Assembly (NCBI GenBank): GCA_030068075.1
Contig: CM057841.1
Span: 41,209,030 to 41,273,029 of the forward strand
Origin: Paguma larvata
Lineage: Eukaryota; Chordata; Mammalia; Carnivora; Viverridae
DNA: 64,000 nucleotides
Direction of reading: 5' to 3'
Shown: positions 44,681 through 54,319 of the stretch, piece after piece
How positions within the stretch are numbered: the stretch's first letter is position 1
Layout: each line of letters opens with the position of its first letter
Made by a program: the position numbers and the translations under genes
The notes under the pieces: model-generated
Databases searched by the model: none
Seen by the model: only the letters and a program-made list of their open reading frames with translations
What the model was told of the DNA's origin: nothing

Positions 44681-44906
44681 CGGGATGTCTGGGTGGCTCA
44701 GTTGGTTAAGTGCCCAACTTTGGCTCAGGTCATGTCTCATGGTTTGTGAGTTCGAGCCCCGAGTTGGACTCTGTGCTGACAGATCGGAGCATGGAGCCTG
44801 CTTTGGATTCTGTATCTCCCTCTCTCTCTGCCCCTCCCTTGCTCACTCTCTGTCTCTGTCTCTCTCTCTCTCTTTCAAAAACAAATAAACATTAAAAAGT
44901 TTTTTT
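44678..44906 (+). mobile_element. CAN-SINE
   Basis: GTCTGGGTGGCTCAGTTGGTTAAG, GTGAGTTCGAGCCCCGAGTTGG, TGACAGATCGGAGCATGGAGCC, CT tract, AAAACAAATAAACATTAAAAAG. AATTGCTGA at 44669-44677 and 44907-44915 is the core of the target-site duplication. Confidence 0.95.
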
Positions 44907-44915
44907 AATTGCTGA

Positions 44916-45514
44916 CATGGTTATCAGTCCACTATTGGCCTATGAATGGCTAGTGGACAATAAGCCAACCTTATCATTCCTGCTTCCTAAACAAAGCCTT
45001 TTGCACACCAAGATTTTTAATAAATGGGTCTTCTTTGAGCGCTATGCATTCAGGTTTTAGTTTCATTTCACTCCCAATTCTGTTCTCCTACAGTGGGACA
45101 CCTTGCCTGTCTTCTAAAAGTAAGTCCCATGACTTCTCATGGGCCACGACAGATACCAAGGGTAACCAGAAACCACAGATAAGACCAAAATCCATATTTA
45201 CTGCCAGGCTCATGATATAGTTAATTTCTTTAAAGGTACTTTCTTTAATATCTAGCTACAAGTGATTTAATGTAGCCTTCTTTGCCTTATCATATAATTA
45301 AAATCACATCCCGAAATTAGGTTCTTGTGCAGATCATGTGTCTTGATCCTGGTTTTAGGAAATAAAGCATACATTCCCATTTCTCTCTATCAGACTGGAC
45401 ACATATATATTTTTAGAAATGTTTTCCAAATTGAGCTGGTCTGGACAAAAGTCGAAGGAGGGAGAATTAAACAGCATTCTGAGTGCCATATTTCAGAGTC
45501 CCAGTCTATAGGTA
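44916..45514. other. unassigned DNA
   Basis: No gene or named repeat recognised. Confidence 0.35.
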
Positions 45515-45623
45515 TAAGAGTTGGGGGGAGAGTGGGTGACAGGCATTGAAGAGGGCACTTGTTGGGATGAATACTGGGTGTTATATGGAAACCAATTTGA
45601 AAACAAATTATTAAAAAAAAAAA
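45515..45623 (+). mobile_element. very short 5'-truncated carnivoran L1 (3' UTR and tail only)
   Basis: GGGGGGAGAGTGGGTGACAGGCATTGAAGAGGGCACTTGTTGGGATGAATACTGGGTG ... AATTTGAAAACAAATTATTAAAAAAAAAAA matches the 3' end of the L1 at 8121-8640. Only about 105 bases were copied. Confidence 0.9.
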
Positions 45624-46068
45624 GAGTGGGAAGGTTTGTGGGAACCCTGAGAAGAAGTGGAGAGATCTGGGGGGTGCATTGTGATGGTGATTCTTAGGAT
45701 AATTCTGATTTAAAGCAAGGAACAGAGACCTACTCACATGGGGTAAGTTCCCACACCAAATCTTCTAGTGTCTTCAGCTGGGGACAAAATGAAGCATAGA
45801 AGTGTCTATGTTGCTTTGATGGATTTAGCCTTTATAAATTATAAATGAATTTATAATTCAGTTATAAAACTCACAGTTATATCCAGCTTAAAGGCCCCAG
45901 CATGGGTGCCTGGTTCTGAATGTCGCCCCTGCCCCAGGCTCAGCAGTGGTAATAATATGGATTTAGCTTCATGCCAGCCAGTTGACGATGAGTGAATTAC
46001 TGAAGGACACTGATTCCAAGGCTAGCCCAAATGTTCATCTTTCTGTTTCTCTGACCTGTTCTACCATG
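45624..46068. other. unassigned DNA
   Basis: No gene. TTTATAAATTATAAATGAATTTATAATTCAGTTATAAAAC at about 45830-45870 is an AT-rich fold-back segment. Confidence 0.35.
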
Positions 46069-46079
46069 TGACTTTCAAA

Positions 46080-46273
46080 GCTTATTTATTTATTCTGAAA
46101 GAAAGAGAAAGACAGAGAGACAGAGAGAGAGAGAGACAGAGAAAACCCTATCAGTCTCTGTACTGTCAGCACAGAGCCAGACGGGGCTGGTTTCCACAAA
46201 TCATGAAATCATGATCTGAGCCGAAACAGAGTCCAATGGTTAACTGATTGAGCCACTCAGGGGCCCCTCCACT
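46080..46273 (-). mobile_element. CAN-SINE, antisense, diverged
   Basis: GCTTATTTATTTATTC tail, GA tract, CTGTACTGTCAGCACAGAGCC, GGGCTGGTTTCCACAAATCATG and TTGAGCCACTCAGGGGCCCC. Target-site duplication TGACTTTCAAA (46069-46079) and TGACCTTCAAA (46274-46284). Confidence 0.9.
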
Positions 46274-46472
46274 TGACCTTCAAATAGTTCTCTCACATTA
46301 AACAATTCCTAAACCAACCTTTTGATCCTTACACCACAGTAAAACCCTTGACCACACTACGGAGTAACATCACCCACCGTATACTCAGGTCCAATCCCAG
46401 AGTTTAATGTTTCTCTTTCTCTTGCTCTTACCCTTCCAACCAATCCAACTTCCACTTTAAGATGTTGTTCCA

Positions 46473-46641
46473 GGGGTGCCTGGGTGGCTCAGTCAGTTAA
46501 GCATCCAACTCTTATGTTTGGCTCAGGTCATGATCTCAAGTTTTGGAGACGGAGCCCCAAGTCAGGCTCTGTGCTGAGCATGGAGCCTGCCTGGGATTCT
46601 CTCTCCCTCTCTTTCTGACCCTCCCCTGCTCTCTCTCGCTC

Positions 46642-46672
<31 letters not shown>

Positions 46673-46714
46673 TTCCTCTCTCTCTCCCAATATATAAATA
46701 AACCTTTCTTTAAA
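46473..46714 (+). mobile_element. CAN-SINE with a long CT tract
   Basis: GGGGTGCCTGGGTGGCTCAGTCAGTTAAGC head, short body (GTGCTGAGCATGGAGCC), (CT)n about 46630-46686 and AATATATAAATAAACC tail. Perfect 14-base duplication AAGATGTTGTTCCA at 46459-46472 and 46715-46728. The body lacks the feliform CAGCTCAGAG block, so it may be a different subfamily. Confidence 0.95.
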
Positions 46715-46736
46715 AAGATGTTGTTCCATAACCAGG

Positions 46737-46860
46737 TAAGTGGGGATAATCTCTCCCTTCCTCAGATGATACGAGGATTAGATATAATGTACATAAAGCT
46801 CCAGGCACACAGAAAGTGCTCAAATGATACCTATTTTCATTACTGTGCCCCCATTTACTG
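46737..46860 (+). mobile_element. MIR 3' half
   Basis: AAGTGGGGATAATCTCTCCC, GATACGAGGATTAGATATAATGTACATAAAGCTCCAGGCACACAGAAAGTGCTCAAATG match MIR. Confidence 0.8.
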
Positions 46861-47039
46861 AACAAAAGCCCCCATGCTCCTAAATATTCACATAGGCTCT
46901 GAATATGTGCATTACAAAATAAAAGGGAAGAAGGTAGGTCTAGAGTCCAGGCTCAGGGGGACAAATGCTAACAGCTTTGGGTAGGTGAGCAGGAGCTGAG
47001 GGTGAGAGCTGTATGGCATTAAATGAGGGCTCTCTCATA

Positions 47040-47400
47040 TTAAAGTTCCAGAGCAACCCTCTAATAAACCATGACCATAACAGACAAATGGAGATTTAAC
47101 AAAAAGAAGTAAAAAAATAAAAGGAAAACAAATGTGCTATTCAGTCGAAAGCCATTTTGCTGCAGTTATGTAATTTCAAGTTCAGAATCAGGCATTATGC
47201 TTATTTTCATCTCTGATAACTAATACATTAGTTTGCTGCTAGATGCAACCATTACAGGAAAAACAAAATTCAATTCACCTGCATTTGTCACCAGAGTATT
47301 GTGTTTGCTACACAAAGGCAGGAGATTGAAATGAAAGATGCCTCTTATTGAATTTTAATTTCAAGAAAATGTGACCAATTTCTGGGTTTTGCACACACGG
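47040..47400. promoter_or_regulatory. repeat-free AT-rich block: candidate conserved non-coding element
   Basis: No transposon is visible. ATAACTAATACATTAGTTTGC (47216-47236) is a palindrome-like motif (CTAATACATTAG), and TTATTGAATTTTAATTTCAAG, GGTTTTGCACACACG and GTTATGTAATTTC are spaced through it. Inference only. Confidence 0.3.
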
Positions 47401-47929
47401 TCAGCCAGATGGTTTGAAGAAGGCTCAGTGTTCAGCATACAATCCACATCTAAGGCACCAAAACATGTTCTGTTTAGACATATCTGCACCCCGGCCCCAC
47501 CCTGTCTCATATTTATACTCAAGATCTTTAGTCTTTCTTATTTGTAGACTGTTGAGGCAGATGTTTGCCCATAATGAATCTGAAGAGCCCCTGAGGTCTC
47601 AAATAAGATACTTCCCCTTCCTGGTACAGCTCCTGGAAACCCCCATCTTAGCTGCTCTGGGAAAATTGTCTGCCCGTCCGCAGGTCTCTATCCAATGCAA
47701 TATCTGGGGTTGTCTGTTACCACTTTATCAAAATCAAATTCTCTATCAAATTATTTTGCTGTAGCACAACAAAGAAAAAGATCACCTTTTCATTGACCTT
47801 TCCCTCACGGCAAGGATAAAGCACACGCTAGAAGGAGCCATAATCTGTTGATCGTGATAAAACAACAGGGAGGAGGCAGAAGCTTATAAGGAAAATGTCT
47901 CTCTTAATTTTGCCTGAAAAATGTCAGAA
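47401..47929. other. unassigned DNA
   Basis: No gene or repeat recognised. The 116-codon + strand frame at 47414-47764 has no known domain. It is the longest unexplained frame in this part and remains an unsupported candidate. Confidence 0.3.
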
Positions 47930-48010
47930 ACAAGAACTTGGAATCAAGGAGACCTGAATTGGAATCAAGGAGACCTTTGCGTTGTCTCTGGCTTACCCTG
48001 GGACATGGAG
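47930..48010 (+). mobile_element. MIR-like head with a 21-base tandem duplication
   Basis: TTGGAATCAAGGAGACCTGAA occurs at 47938-47958 and its first 18 bases again at 47959-47976. GGAATCAAGGAGACCTG resembles the MIR segment GGAGTCAGACAGACCTG, so the host sequence is probably a MIR. Confidence 0.45.
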
Positions 48011-48639
48011 TGAGTCCAATTCTTGGTGGTCCACAAGGACTGGAGTAAGGAGATTCACCCGTCTGGGAGTGAGGGGAGGGGGTGAGGCCAGGATGGAGGG
48101 AAGTATTATAGTATTACAGGACCCAGCCCAGAGTCAGGCCCAGGATCTTGCAAAAAGCTCAATCTTCCTAGGTGTGGTTGGCACTGGGCTCTTGATTATT
48201 GTCTATTATTTGAACCTCTGCCTCCTTACTGTGCTTGAGAAACTCTCCACTTTATGAGTCAGGGGCAGCCTCTCAAAGTAGAAGGCAAAAATGCAAAATA
48301 CTTCTTTTTTTAACCACCATCATCCCCTTGCATCTAGAGTGATGTATGTGTACCTAGGGTGTGCCTGAACAGCTCAGATTCGGAGGTGGTAACTCAAAAG
48401 ATTCATATCTACAAAGATTCTATTCTGGCAATGGGTGGCCATAGTATAGGGGCCAACACTGAGTCTCTAGGGACAGTGACAGCAGAGGGAGAAATAAGGG
48501 GTCCAGTGACCCAGTGGTGGCAGGGGATCCTCCCAACTGGCTCTGTGGTCTTGATTTTGGCCGTCACTCTAGGAGTTGCCTGGCACCCTCCGTTCATATC
48601 CTATTCTTAGTTCCTTCCTTACTTCCACCCTTCCTTACT
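48011..48639. other. unassigned DNA
   Basis: No gene or named repeat recognised. Confidence 0.35.
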
Positions 48640-48925
48640 TTTTCTATGTCTAAAGTATTTTAAACACACCACAAAATATTGAGATAATATGACAGACACC
48701 TGTTTCACAGCTACAAGCTTGATAAAATCTTAGTATTTTTCTAAGAACTAAAATATTGCAGATAAACTTGAAGCCTCTGTGTATCCCTCTCTAATCCCAT
48801 TTCCTTTTCTGCTTTCCAGAGATAAACTCTGTCCTGAATATAATAATTTTCATGCAAAGATACATTTTAAGTATGTGAAATTTACTAATTTAATAAAATT
48901 TATAAATTTCATGTATGAATGTGTA
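48640..48925 (-). mobile_element. L1 3' region, antisense
   Basis: CTTGAAGCCTCTGTGTATCCCTCTCTAATCCCATTTCC, then GAGATAAACTCTGTCCTGAAT and TTTTCATGCAAAGATAC, match a block of antisense old L1 3' sequence. Confidence 0.55.
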
Positions 48926-49394
48926 CACCCACAACCACACTTACACATACACACACTAGAAATACATGGGTGACTTCTGATCCAGACAATCTGCCAAACA
49001 GATATCCTCTCATTACCAAGTATGTAGATCAAAGATGTTTTTCAATGAATAGATAACTTCAAAAAAAAAAAAGTCTACTCAGTAGACTGAGTAAGGCAGA
49101 CTGATATATGTAATTGGTCTCATTCAATCACTGAAGATGTGAATAGAACAAAAAGGCTGAGTGGAAGGAAACTTTGCCTGTGTGATCCTGGGGGTGGAAC
49201 ACCAGTCTTCTCCTGCTCTTAGCCTGGGATTTATACCATTAGCTCACCTGGTTGTCAGGCGACAACCTAAGTCCAAAGGACTTAGACTGGAACTAACTAC
49301 CAATCCCCTGGATCTCCAGATTGCGCAGTGAGAGCTGGGGACTTCTCAGCTTCCATAATCACGTCAATCAATTCCTCATAATAAATCTCTTGAG

Positions 49395-49605
49395 GGGGTG
49401 CCCGAGTGGCTCAGTTGGTAAAGTATCCGACTCTTGATTTCGGCTCAGGTCATGATCTCACAGTTCATGTGTTCAAGCCCCACATCAGGCTCTGCTCTGA
49501 CAGCACAGAGTCTGCTTGGGATTCTCTCTCTCTCCCTCTCTGTCTCTGCCTCTCCCCCATTTGCTCTTTATCTCTCTCTCAAGATAAATAAAAATAAACT
49601 TAAAA
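49395..49605 (+). mobile_element. CAN-SINE inside the LTR
   Basis: GGGGTGCCCGAGTGGCTCAGTTGG, TGTTCAAGCCCCACATCAGGC, GACAGCACAGAGTCTGCTTGGG, CT tract, AATAAAAATAAACTTAAAAAAA tail. A short TCTTGA repeats on both sides. Confidence 0.95.
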
Positions 49606-49609
49606 AAAA

Positions 49610-49657
49610 TCTTGATAGACAGACAGGTAGACAGACAGACAGGTAGACAGATAGATC
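49610..49657. repeat. (GACA)n/(GATA)n microsatellite
   Basis: GATAGACAGACAGGTAGACAGACAGACAGG and a second unit follow directly on the SINE tail. Confidence 0.9.
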
Positions 49658-49701
49658 CTACTAGTTTTGTTTCTCTGGAGAACACTGACTAATACAGATT
49701 T

Positions 49702-49718
49702 TGGTACTAAGAGTGGTT
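49702..49718 (+). other. retroviral primer-binding site, tRNA-Leu type (decayed)
   Basis: TGGTACTAAGAGTGGTT lies right after the LTR's TAATACAGATT end. The 3' end of a mammalian tRNA-Leu pairs with TGGTACCAGGAGTGGGG, so 13 of 17 bases agree. ERVL and MaLR elements are known to use tRNA-Leu. This fixes the LTR end and the + orientation. Confidence 0.6.
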
Positions 49719-50320
49719 CTAGAGGAACAGAATTTTAAGGATGAGTTTTATTTTTTTTAGGTTTATTTATTTATTTATTTATTTATTTTGAGAGAGAGAG
49801 AGAAAGAGAATTCCATGTAGGCTCTATGCTGTCAGCACAGAGTCCCATATGGGGTCTGCATCTTATGAACCATGAGATTATGACTTGAGTCAAAACCAAG
49901 GGTCAGACACTTAACCGACTGAGCCATCTAGGAACCCCAAAGATGAGTTTTCTGGGTTTTTGTGGGGTTTCTGGAATTGACATTCCATCTGATTGGACTT
50001 AAGGACAAGAATGACTATTTCCAGTAGTAAAGACAGCCCTGGTAGTCCAAGGCCTGATCTGGCAGCAGAGAAACGCAACATTATTAGCAATACATATTCC
50101 TAATGAACCACTTATAAGAAGCACAGACAGGGTTGGATGGCTGTGTATATGATACTTTCAAAAGTTTCTGGCAAAATAATGAATATAATGAGACTGGTTG
50201 GTTGCTTCTAATGTCACTGGACAAAGTGGAGAAAGAAAAAAGATGAGTTCAGGGATTCGAATATCCAGCTCAAGTGACACATAAATGAGAATTTGGACTA
50301 ATACAAGCTGTCAGAGGGGA
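49719..50320 (+). mobile_element. ERVL/MaLR internal sequence, degraded
   Basis: Sequence downstream of the primer-binding site has no intact gag or pol frame. MaLR internal regions are non-coding, so this is expected. It is split by the SINE at 49750. The right limit is a guess, and a second LTR is not recognised. Confidence 0.4.
49750..49938 (-). mobile_element. CAN-SINE, antisense
   Basis: (TTTA)n tail, GA tract, GGCTCTATGCTGTCAGCACAGAGTCC, GGTCTGCATCTTATGAACC, GACTGAGCCATCTAGGAACCCC. Target-site duplication AAGGATGAGTTTT (49737-49749) and AAAGATGAGTTTT (49939-49951), one mismatch. Confidence 0.95.
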
Positions 50321-52249
50321 GAACAGACAGTCCTCACAGGAATGTCCAGTGGAGGCTCTGGGGTTGCGGCACGGTGGGAGAACGGCAGTGACAGGGTGGG
50401 TGGGAGATAAAAGCAATATGGCGGCAGAACGAACACTGGGCAGGAACTCTTTATTGAGGTTGGGTCCAGAGACCCAGGATCAAAGAGCTTCTTCTTCCCT
50501 TTTATTGTCTGCTTATTTCTTGCTTTCGTTTTTATTATTAAATGAAATAAAGTATGTAAAGCCCCCCAGTTTTAAGAGAACAACATTTTCCCCCCTGAGG
50601 AAGAAGAAACAGAGAGAGAGCAAAAGGCAGACTGAAGTACTTAGGGACACGGGCTTGTGGAGGATTCAGAAACAGTCATCTCTGCTCGAGGAGATCATTT
50701 GCTCCATGCAAGTCATATCTTGATTTCTGGGCAAAAGAAGAAAACAAAACAAAACAACCCAAAAAACTTTGTTCAAATATTACTGTTATGAAGTAATATA
50801 GGCTCAGTGGAGAAAATGTTCAGAGTAAAGAAAAGAAAATTAGAGATAGAAAAATCATCCATAGACTCAGCACCCAAAGACTTTACTGTTGGTAACATTT
50901 CAGGGTGTTTCTTTTCAGATAAAAAATGTAATTTTTAGGGATGTGAGAGACTGTCAATCAACAGACTGCAGTGGCCACAGGGGACACTAGGGAGAAAGGC
51001 CCATCCTGCTTCCCAACTGCCTTCACACTAATGTCCTTCCCTTCCCCTAAGTGGAGGGTGGGCAGAGCCGGGGAGCCTAGACCCAGCCCTCAAGCCCCTG
51101 GCGTACAGCCTCTAATAAGCCCCACAGGATTAGTTTCCAAGATATCTGTGGGCTTGGAGGAGCTCTGGCTTGTTTCTTGCTGGGGCTCTCTGTGTTCTCA
51201 GATCCTTTCCTCCATCTCACATTTCTGTCTAAACACTCGGGCCTGGAAGGCATCAAAGTGAAGTGTGTGACACAGCTTAGCTTCCCAGGATGGAGGCCAA
51301 GCATGGGGACAGGGCCCAGATGGCAGGGAGATATGCGTGTAAACAGCACGTGGGAGGTCTTATCCCCAGGGCAAGTCTTATCTCTTCCTGACTGGCTCAA
51401 AGCCCTGAGTCCTGGGCAAGATCACCAGTGGCCAATACCTCTGTGTGTCATCCAGAACCATGTTATCCCCACCCAGCCCTCATTTACCGCCAGCTGTAGC
51501 TGCCAGTCTCCCTGGCAGGAGGAAAGAGCCAAGTATTCAGCCCTGGCCTCCAAGAAGTTCAAGAATGAGAAGCTCACTCTTAACCGCCATCATCACCTTA
51601 ATAGCACTGTCCCAGTTGACGTCAATGCTCAATAAATCTTTGTTTTATTGTTCTACACTAATAGGCTGGGGGAAGAGTGGTGTACTTTCCCTGGGCCCCC
51701 AAGGATGTAGACTATTTGCTTTCCATGGAATTCCATTTATAAGGGACCTGCTGCGGATAAAGACAGTGGACATCAGGACCCTGGACTAATCTCTGTCTCT
51801 GTCTAAGTCTTAGTTTCCCATCCGGGAAATAGGGAGAAGCTGCTATGCTAGTGAGCAAGGTATCTTTAGCATTATTATCAAGGGTTCAACGACTGCATAG
51901 GGATGAGGATTTGCCCATGATCAGGCACAAATCCTGGCTACCCGGTGTGACTAGAGGCCAAGATCTCACTTCCCATATTCATGTAATGTACAAAATGAGG
52001 ACAGAAGTTTCAACTTCACCTGAGTAACATGATACTAAAGAAAGCTCTCAGTGAAGAGAAATATGGACACATCTGAGCAAAGAATCACTTTCTCTCTTCC
52101 AAGGAGAGGGCTTGAGCTGTTTCTGTCACACTGACACTGTGATTCCAACATCTTACGGCCTATTGTAACAAGTTGCAGAGGTTTGTGGAAACCTTGACCT
52201 TTGGTCCACCTGAAGACCCTCACTGAGTGGAGATGTGGGCTAGGCCAAA
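50321..52249. other. unassigned DNA; possible antisense LTR at its left end
   Basis: No gene recognised. On the - strand around 50460-50380, CTCAATAAAGAGTTCCTGCCC followed by CGCCATATTGC looks like an LTR polyadenylation signal with R/U5. A weak MIR core (CTAAGTCTTAGTTTCCCATCCGGGAAATAGG) lies at about 51803. The 152-codon + strand frame at 51177-51635 overlaps others and has no known domain. Confidence 0.3.
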
Positions 52250-52700
52250 AGCAGTGCTCTCCTGTAGAAGGAGATCATGAGACTTGTTTGCAAATTCAAA
52301 TTTTTCTAGTAGGGAAGTACCTGAGTGGCTCAGTCAGTTAAGCATCTGACTCTTGATCTCAGCTCAGGTCTTGATCTCAGGGTAATGAGCTCACGCCCTG
52401 CACTAGGATCTGTGCTGGATGGAAAGCCTACTTAAAAAAATTAACAATAAAATAAAATTTTCTAGTAGTTACATTTTTGTAAAAAGTAAAAAGAAACTAG
52501 TGAAATTAATGTTAATACAAGCTATTTAACCCACTGTATCCAAAATATTACTTTAAAAATTTAATGACTATAAAAAATACTAATTTGAGTTTTGTCTTCT
52601 TTTTCTCATCCTCAACTTTTAAACTCTGGAATCCTTGTATAATTACAGAATATCTCGATTCAGATGGTAAGTTTTTATTAGCAACACCCCATCTGTACTT
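52250..52700 (+). mobile_element. old DNA transposon (GCTGTCCAATAGAA type), copy B, split by a SINE
   Basis: It begins CAGTGCTCTCCTGTAGAAGG and continues TTTTTCTAGTAG, then after the SINE GTAAAAAGTAAAAAGAAACTAGTGAAATTAATG, TTTAACCCACTGTATCC, ACTCTGGAATCC. The same order is found in copy A at 53565. I infer a hAT-like family, but the right end is not found. Confidence 0.65.
52313..52453 (+). mobile_element. short CAN-SINE without CT tract, inside copy B
   Basis: GTACCTGAGTGGCTCAGTCAGTTAAGC, CTCACGCCCTGCACTAGG and TGTGCTGGATGGAAAGCC pass straight into an A-rich tail with no CT-rich region. Duplication AAATTTTTCTAGTAG (52298-52312) and AAAATTTTCTAGTAG (52454-52468). Confidence 0.9.
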
Positions 52701-53339
52701 AGTCCTCATTTCTCTCTGAGTGACTTCTCAGGACTGAGAAGACCAGAGCTGCTCCTTCGGCTGCAGAGGACAGAGTGGAACAGCATGGATTCCTGTCCTT
52801 CCTGGAGCTTCCTTAGTCTTGGCCACCAGGTCCCACCTCGTGGGAACTTTTGCTTGTCCCTTGCCTCCTTCCGGAGCGCCCTTCCAATTCCCCTCCACCT
52901 ACTTCAAGCTCAAACCTGCTTCACACCCAAGCGCTACATGGTCTTTCCCCATCACTCAGTCTTCATGTGTCCAGGATGCCAAGTGCACTCCAACACATGT
53001 CCTTTATTCATCCCTGGAAACATCTTGTCTTTTATTTGCACCACTGTATTTTTCCCTTTCCAGCAAAACTGGACGAAAGCTGGAATCTGTTGAGTGCTTC
53101 ATGTCCCAAGAGGCCCTCCCATGCCCACTGTCCTCGCCAACACCCAGTGGGGCAGACACCTCATCGTGTGAAATGTTGACTGAGACTCAGTCTCTGTTCT
53201 CAAGGGGATCATATTCCAGCCTATTGCCTTGCTCCTAAGAACACAGGTATTAAGAGTGACTCATTTTGCAAACACTTGAAGGCTTAAAAGGTACTTCTGC
53301 GTAACACTTTGATGCGCCTAATATCACCTCCCCAATAGG
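52701..53339. other. unassigned DNA, possibly diverged L2
   Basis: GGAGCGCCCTTCCAATTCCCCTCC around 52870 resembles L2 but I cannot follow it further. Frames at 52785-53238 (+) in three phases are mutually exclusive. Confidence 0.3.
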
Positions 53340-53520
53340 CTCTTTCTAAGACCCCCTTTTTCTTTCTTCCACACCCCATAGCACAATTTTTCATTACTTT
53401 AATTTTTCTTTTGTCTGTCTCCCTCACAAGAGCAGGAAGCACTTGCACCTCCCTCTGTTAGCACTACACTCCATCCCTTCAAAGCACCTGACACATTTGT
53501 GGTGAATGAATGAATTAGCT
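53340..53520 (+). mobile_element. L2 3' end
   Basis: TTTTGTCTGTCTCCCTCACAAGAGCAGGAAGC and CCTTCAAAGCACCTGACACATTTGTGGTGAATGAATGAATTAG follow the L2 end. Confidence 0.6.
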
Positions 53521-53564
53521 CATTAATATGTGACAAGCTTGGTATAAGGCTTTCTCTACATCAG

Positions 53565-54065
53565 CTCTCTCCAATAGAAATAGAATGTGAGCCATATCTG
53601 TCATTTTATTTTATTTTTTTAATGTTTATTTATTTTTGAGAGAGGGAGAGTGCATGTCAGGGAGGCGCAGAGAGAAGATCTAAAGCAGGCTCTGTGCTGA
53701 CAGCAGGGACCCCGAGGTGGGGCTCAAACTCACAAACCATGAGATCATGGCCTGAGCTGAATGCTTACCTGACTGAGTCACCCAGGCATTCCAATGTTTG
53801 TCATTTTTAATTCTGCAGTAGTTACATATCAAAAATGTAAAAAGAAGCAGGTGAAATTAATGATGCTATATTTTTTAACCCGATATACTCAAACTATTGT
53901 TCCAACACAAAATGAATACACATCATACAGTTGAATTTTTTTAACCTTAACTTTTTCATCCTATGTTTTGGAAATCCGGGGTGTCTTTTACAATGAATTT
54001 TTGTTGGCAGTACCTGATCTATATTTAGATCTCATAACTGTGCAGTTGAAAAAGCAGATTCATAC
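53565..54065 (+). mobile_element. old DNA transposon, copy A, split by a SINE
   Basis: CTCTCCAATAGAAATAGAATGTGAGCCATAT, then after the SINE CTGCAGTAGTTACATATCAAAAATG, GTAAAAAGAAGCAGGTGAAATTAATG, TTTAACCCGATATACTC and GGAAATCCGGGGTGTCTTTTAC parallel copy B at 52250. Confidence 0.7.
53608..53798 (-). mobile_element. CAN-SINE, antisense, inside copy A
   Basis: TTTTTTTAATGTTTATTTATTTTTGAGAG tail, CAGGCTCTGTGCTGACAGCAGGGACC, GGGGCTCAAACTCACAAACC and CTGAGTCACCCAGGCATTCC. Duplication core TGTCATTTT at 53599-53607 and 53799-53807. Confidence 0.95.
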
Positions 54066-54319
54066 ACCCAAGTTGTTCCAAACACACTTAAAAGTTTCCA
54101 ATCACTGAATCAAGTAATGATTTTTTAATTTAAATTTAAATCAATTCGAATGAAATAAAATGGAAAATTCAGTCCCTCTGTCTCCTCAGTCACAGTTCCA
54201 GGGATCCATGGCGCTTCCACATGGGGCAGCAGAGGTCTAAATGGTACTGCTAAGACTGAGCCAGACTGTGTTGTTGCTGTGATCATAATTCTCCGGTAGT
54301 GCCCATCACGTCCGGGGCA

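Larger units (their letters stand above)
49180..49697 (+). mobile_element. ERVL/MaLR-type LTR, with a SINE inserted near its 3' end
   Basis: GGACTTAGACTGGAACTAACTACC, GGATCTCCAGATTGCG, GGGACTTCTCAGCTTCCATAATCACGTCAATCAATTCCTCATAATAAATCTCTTG before the SINE and TTTTGTTTCTCTGGAGAACACTGACTAATACA after it form the 3' half of an old LTR. AATAAA at 49381-49386 is its polyadenylation signal. The LTR 5' border is not clear. Confidence 0.7.

Noticed and set aside
51177..51635. 152-codon + strand open frame
   Set aside because: It overlaps another + frame (51445-51789) and a - frame (51077-51400), and has no recognisable domain. This length is expected by chance in moderately GC-rich DNA.
46480..54000. 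Repeated similar units as a CRISPR-like or satellite array
   Set aside because: The repeated units are separate SINE insertions with their own target-site duplications, in both orientations and irregularly spaced. The DNA is mammalian.
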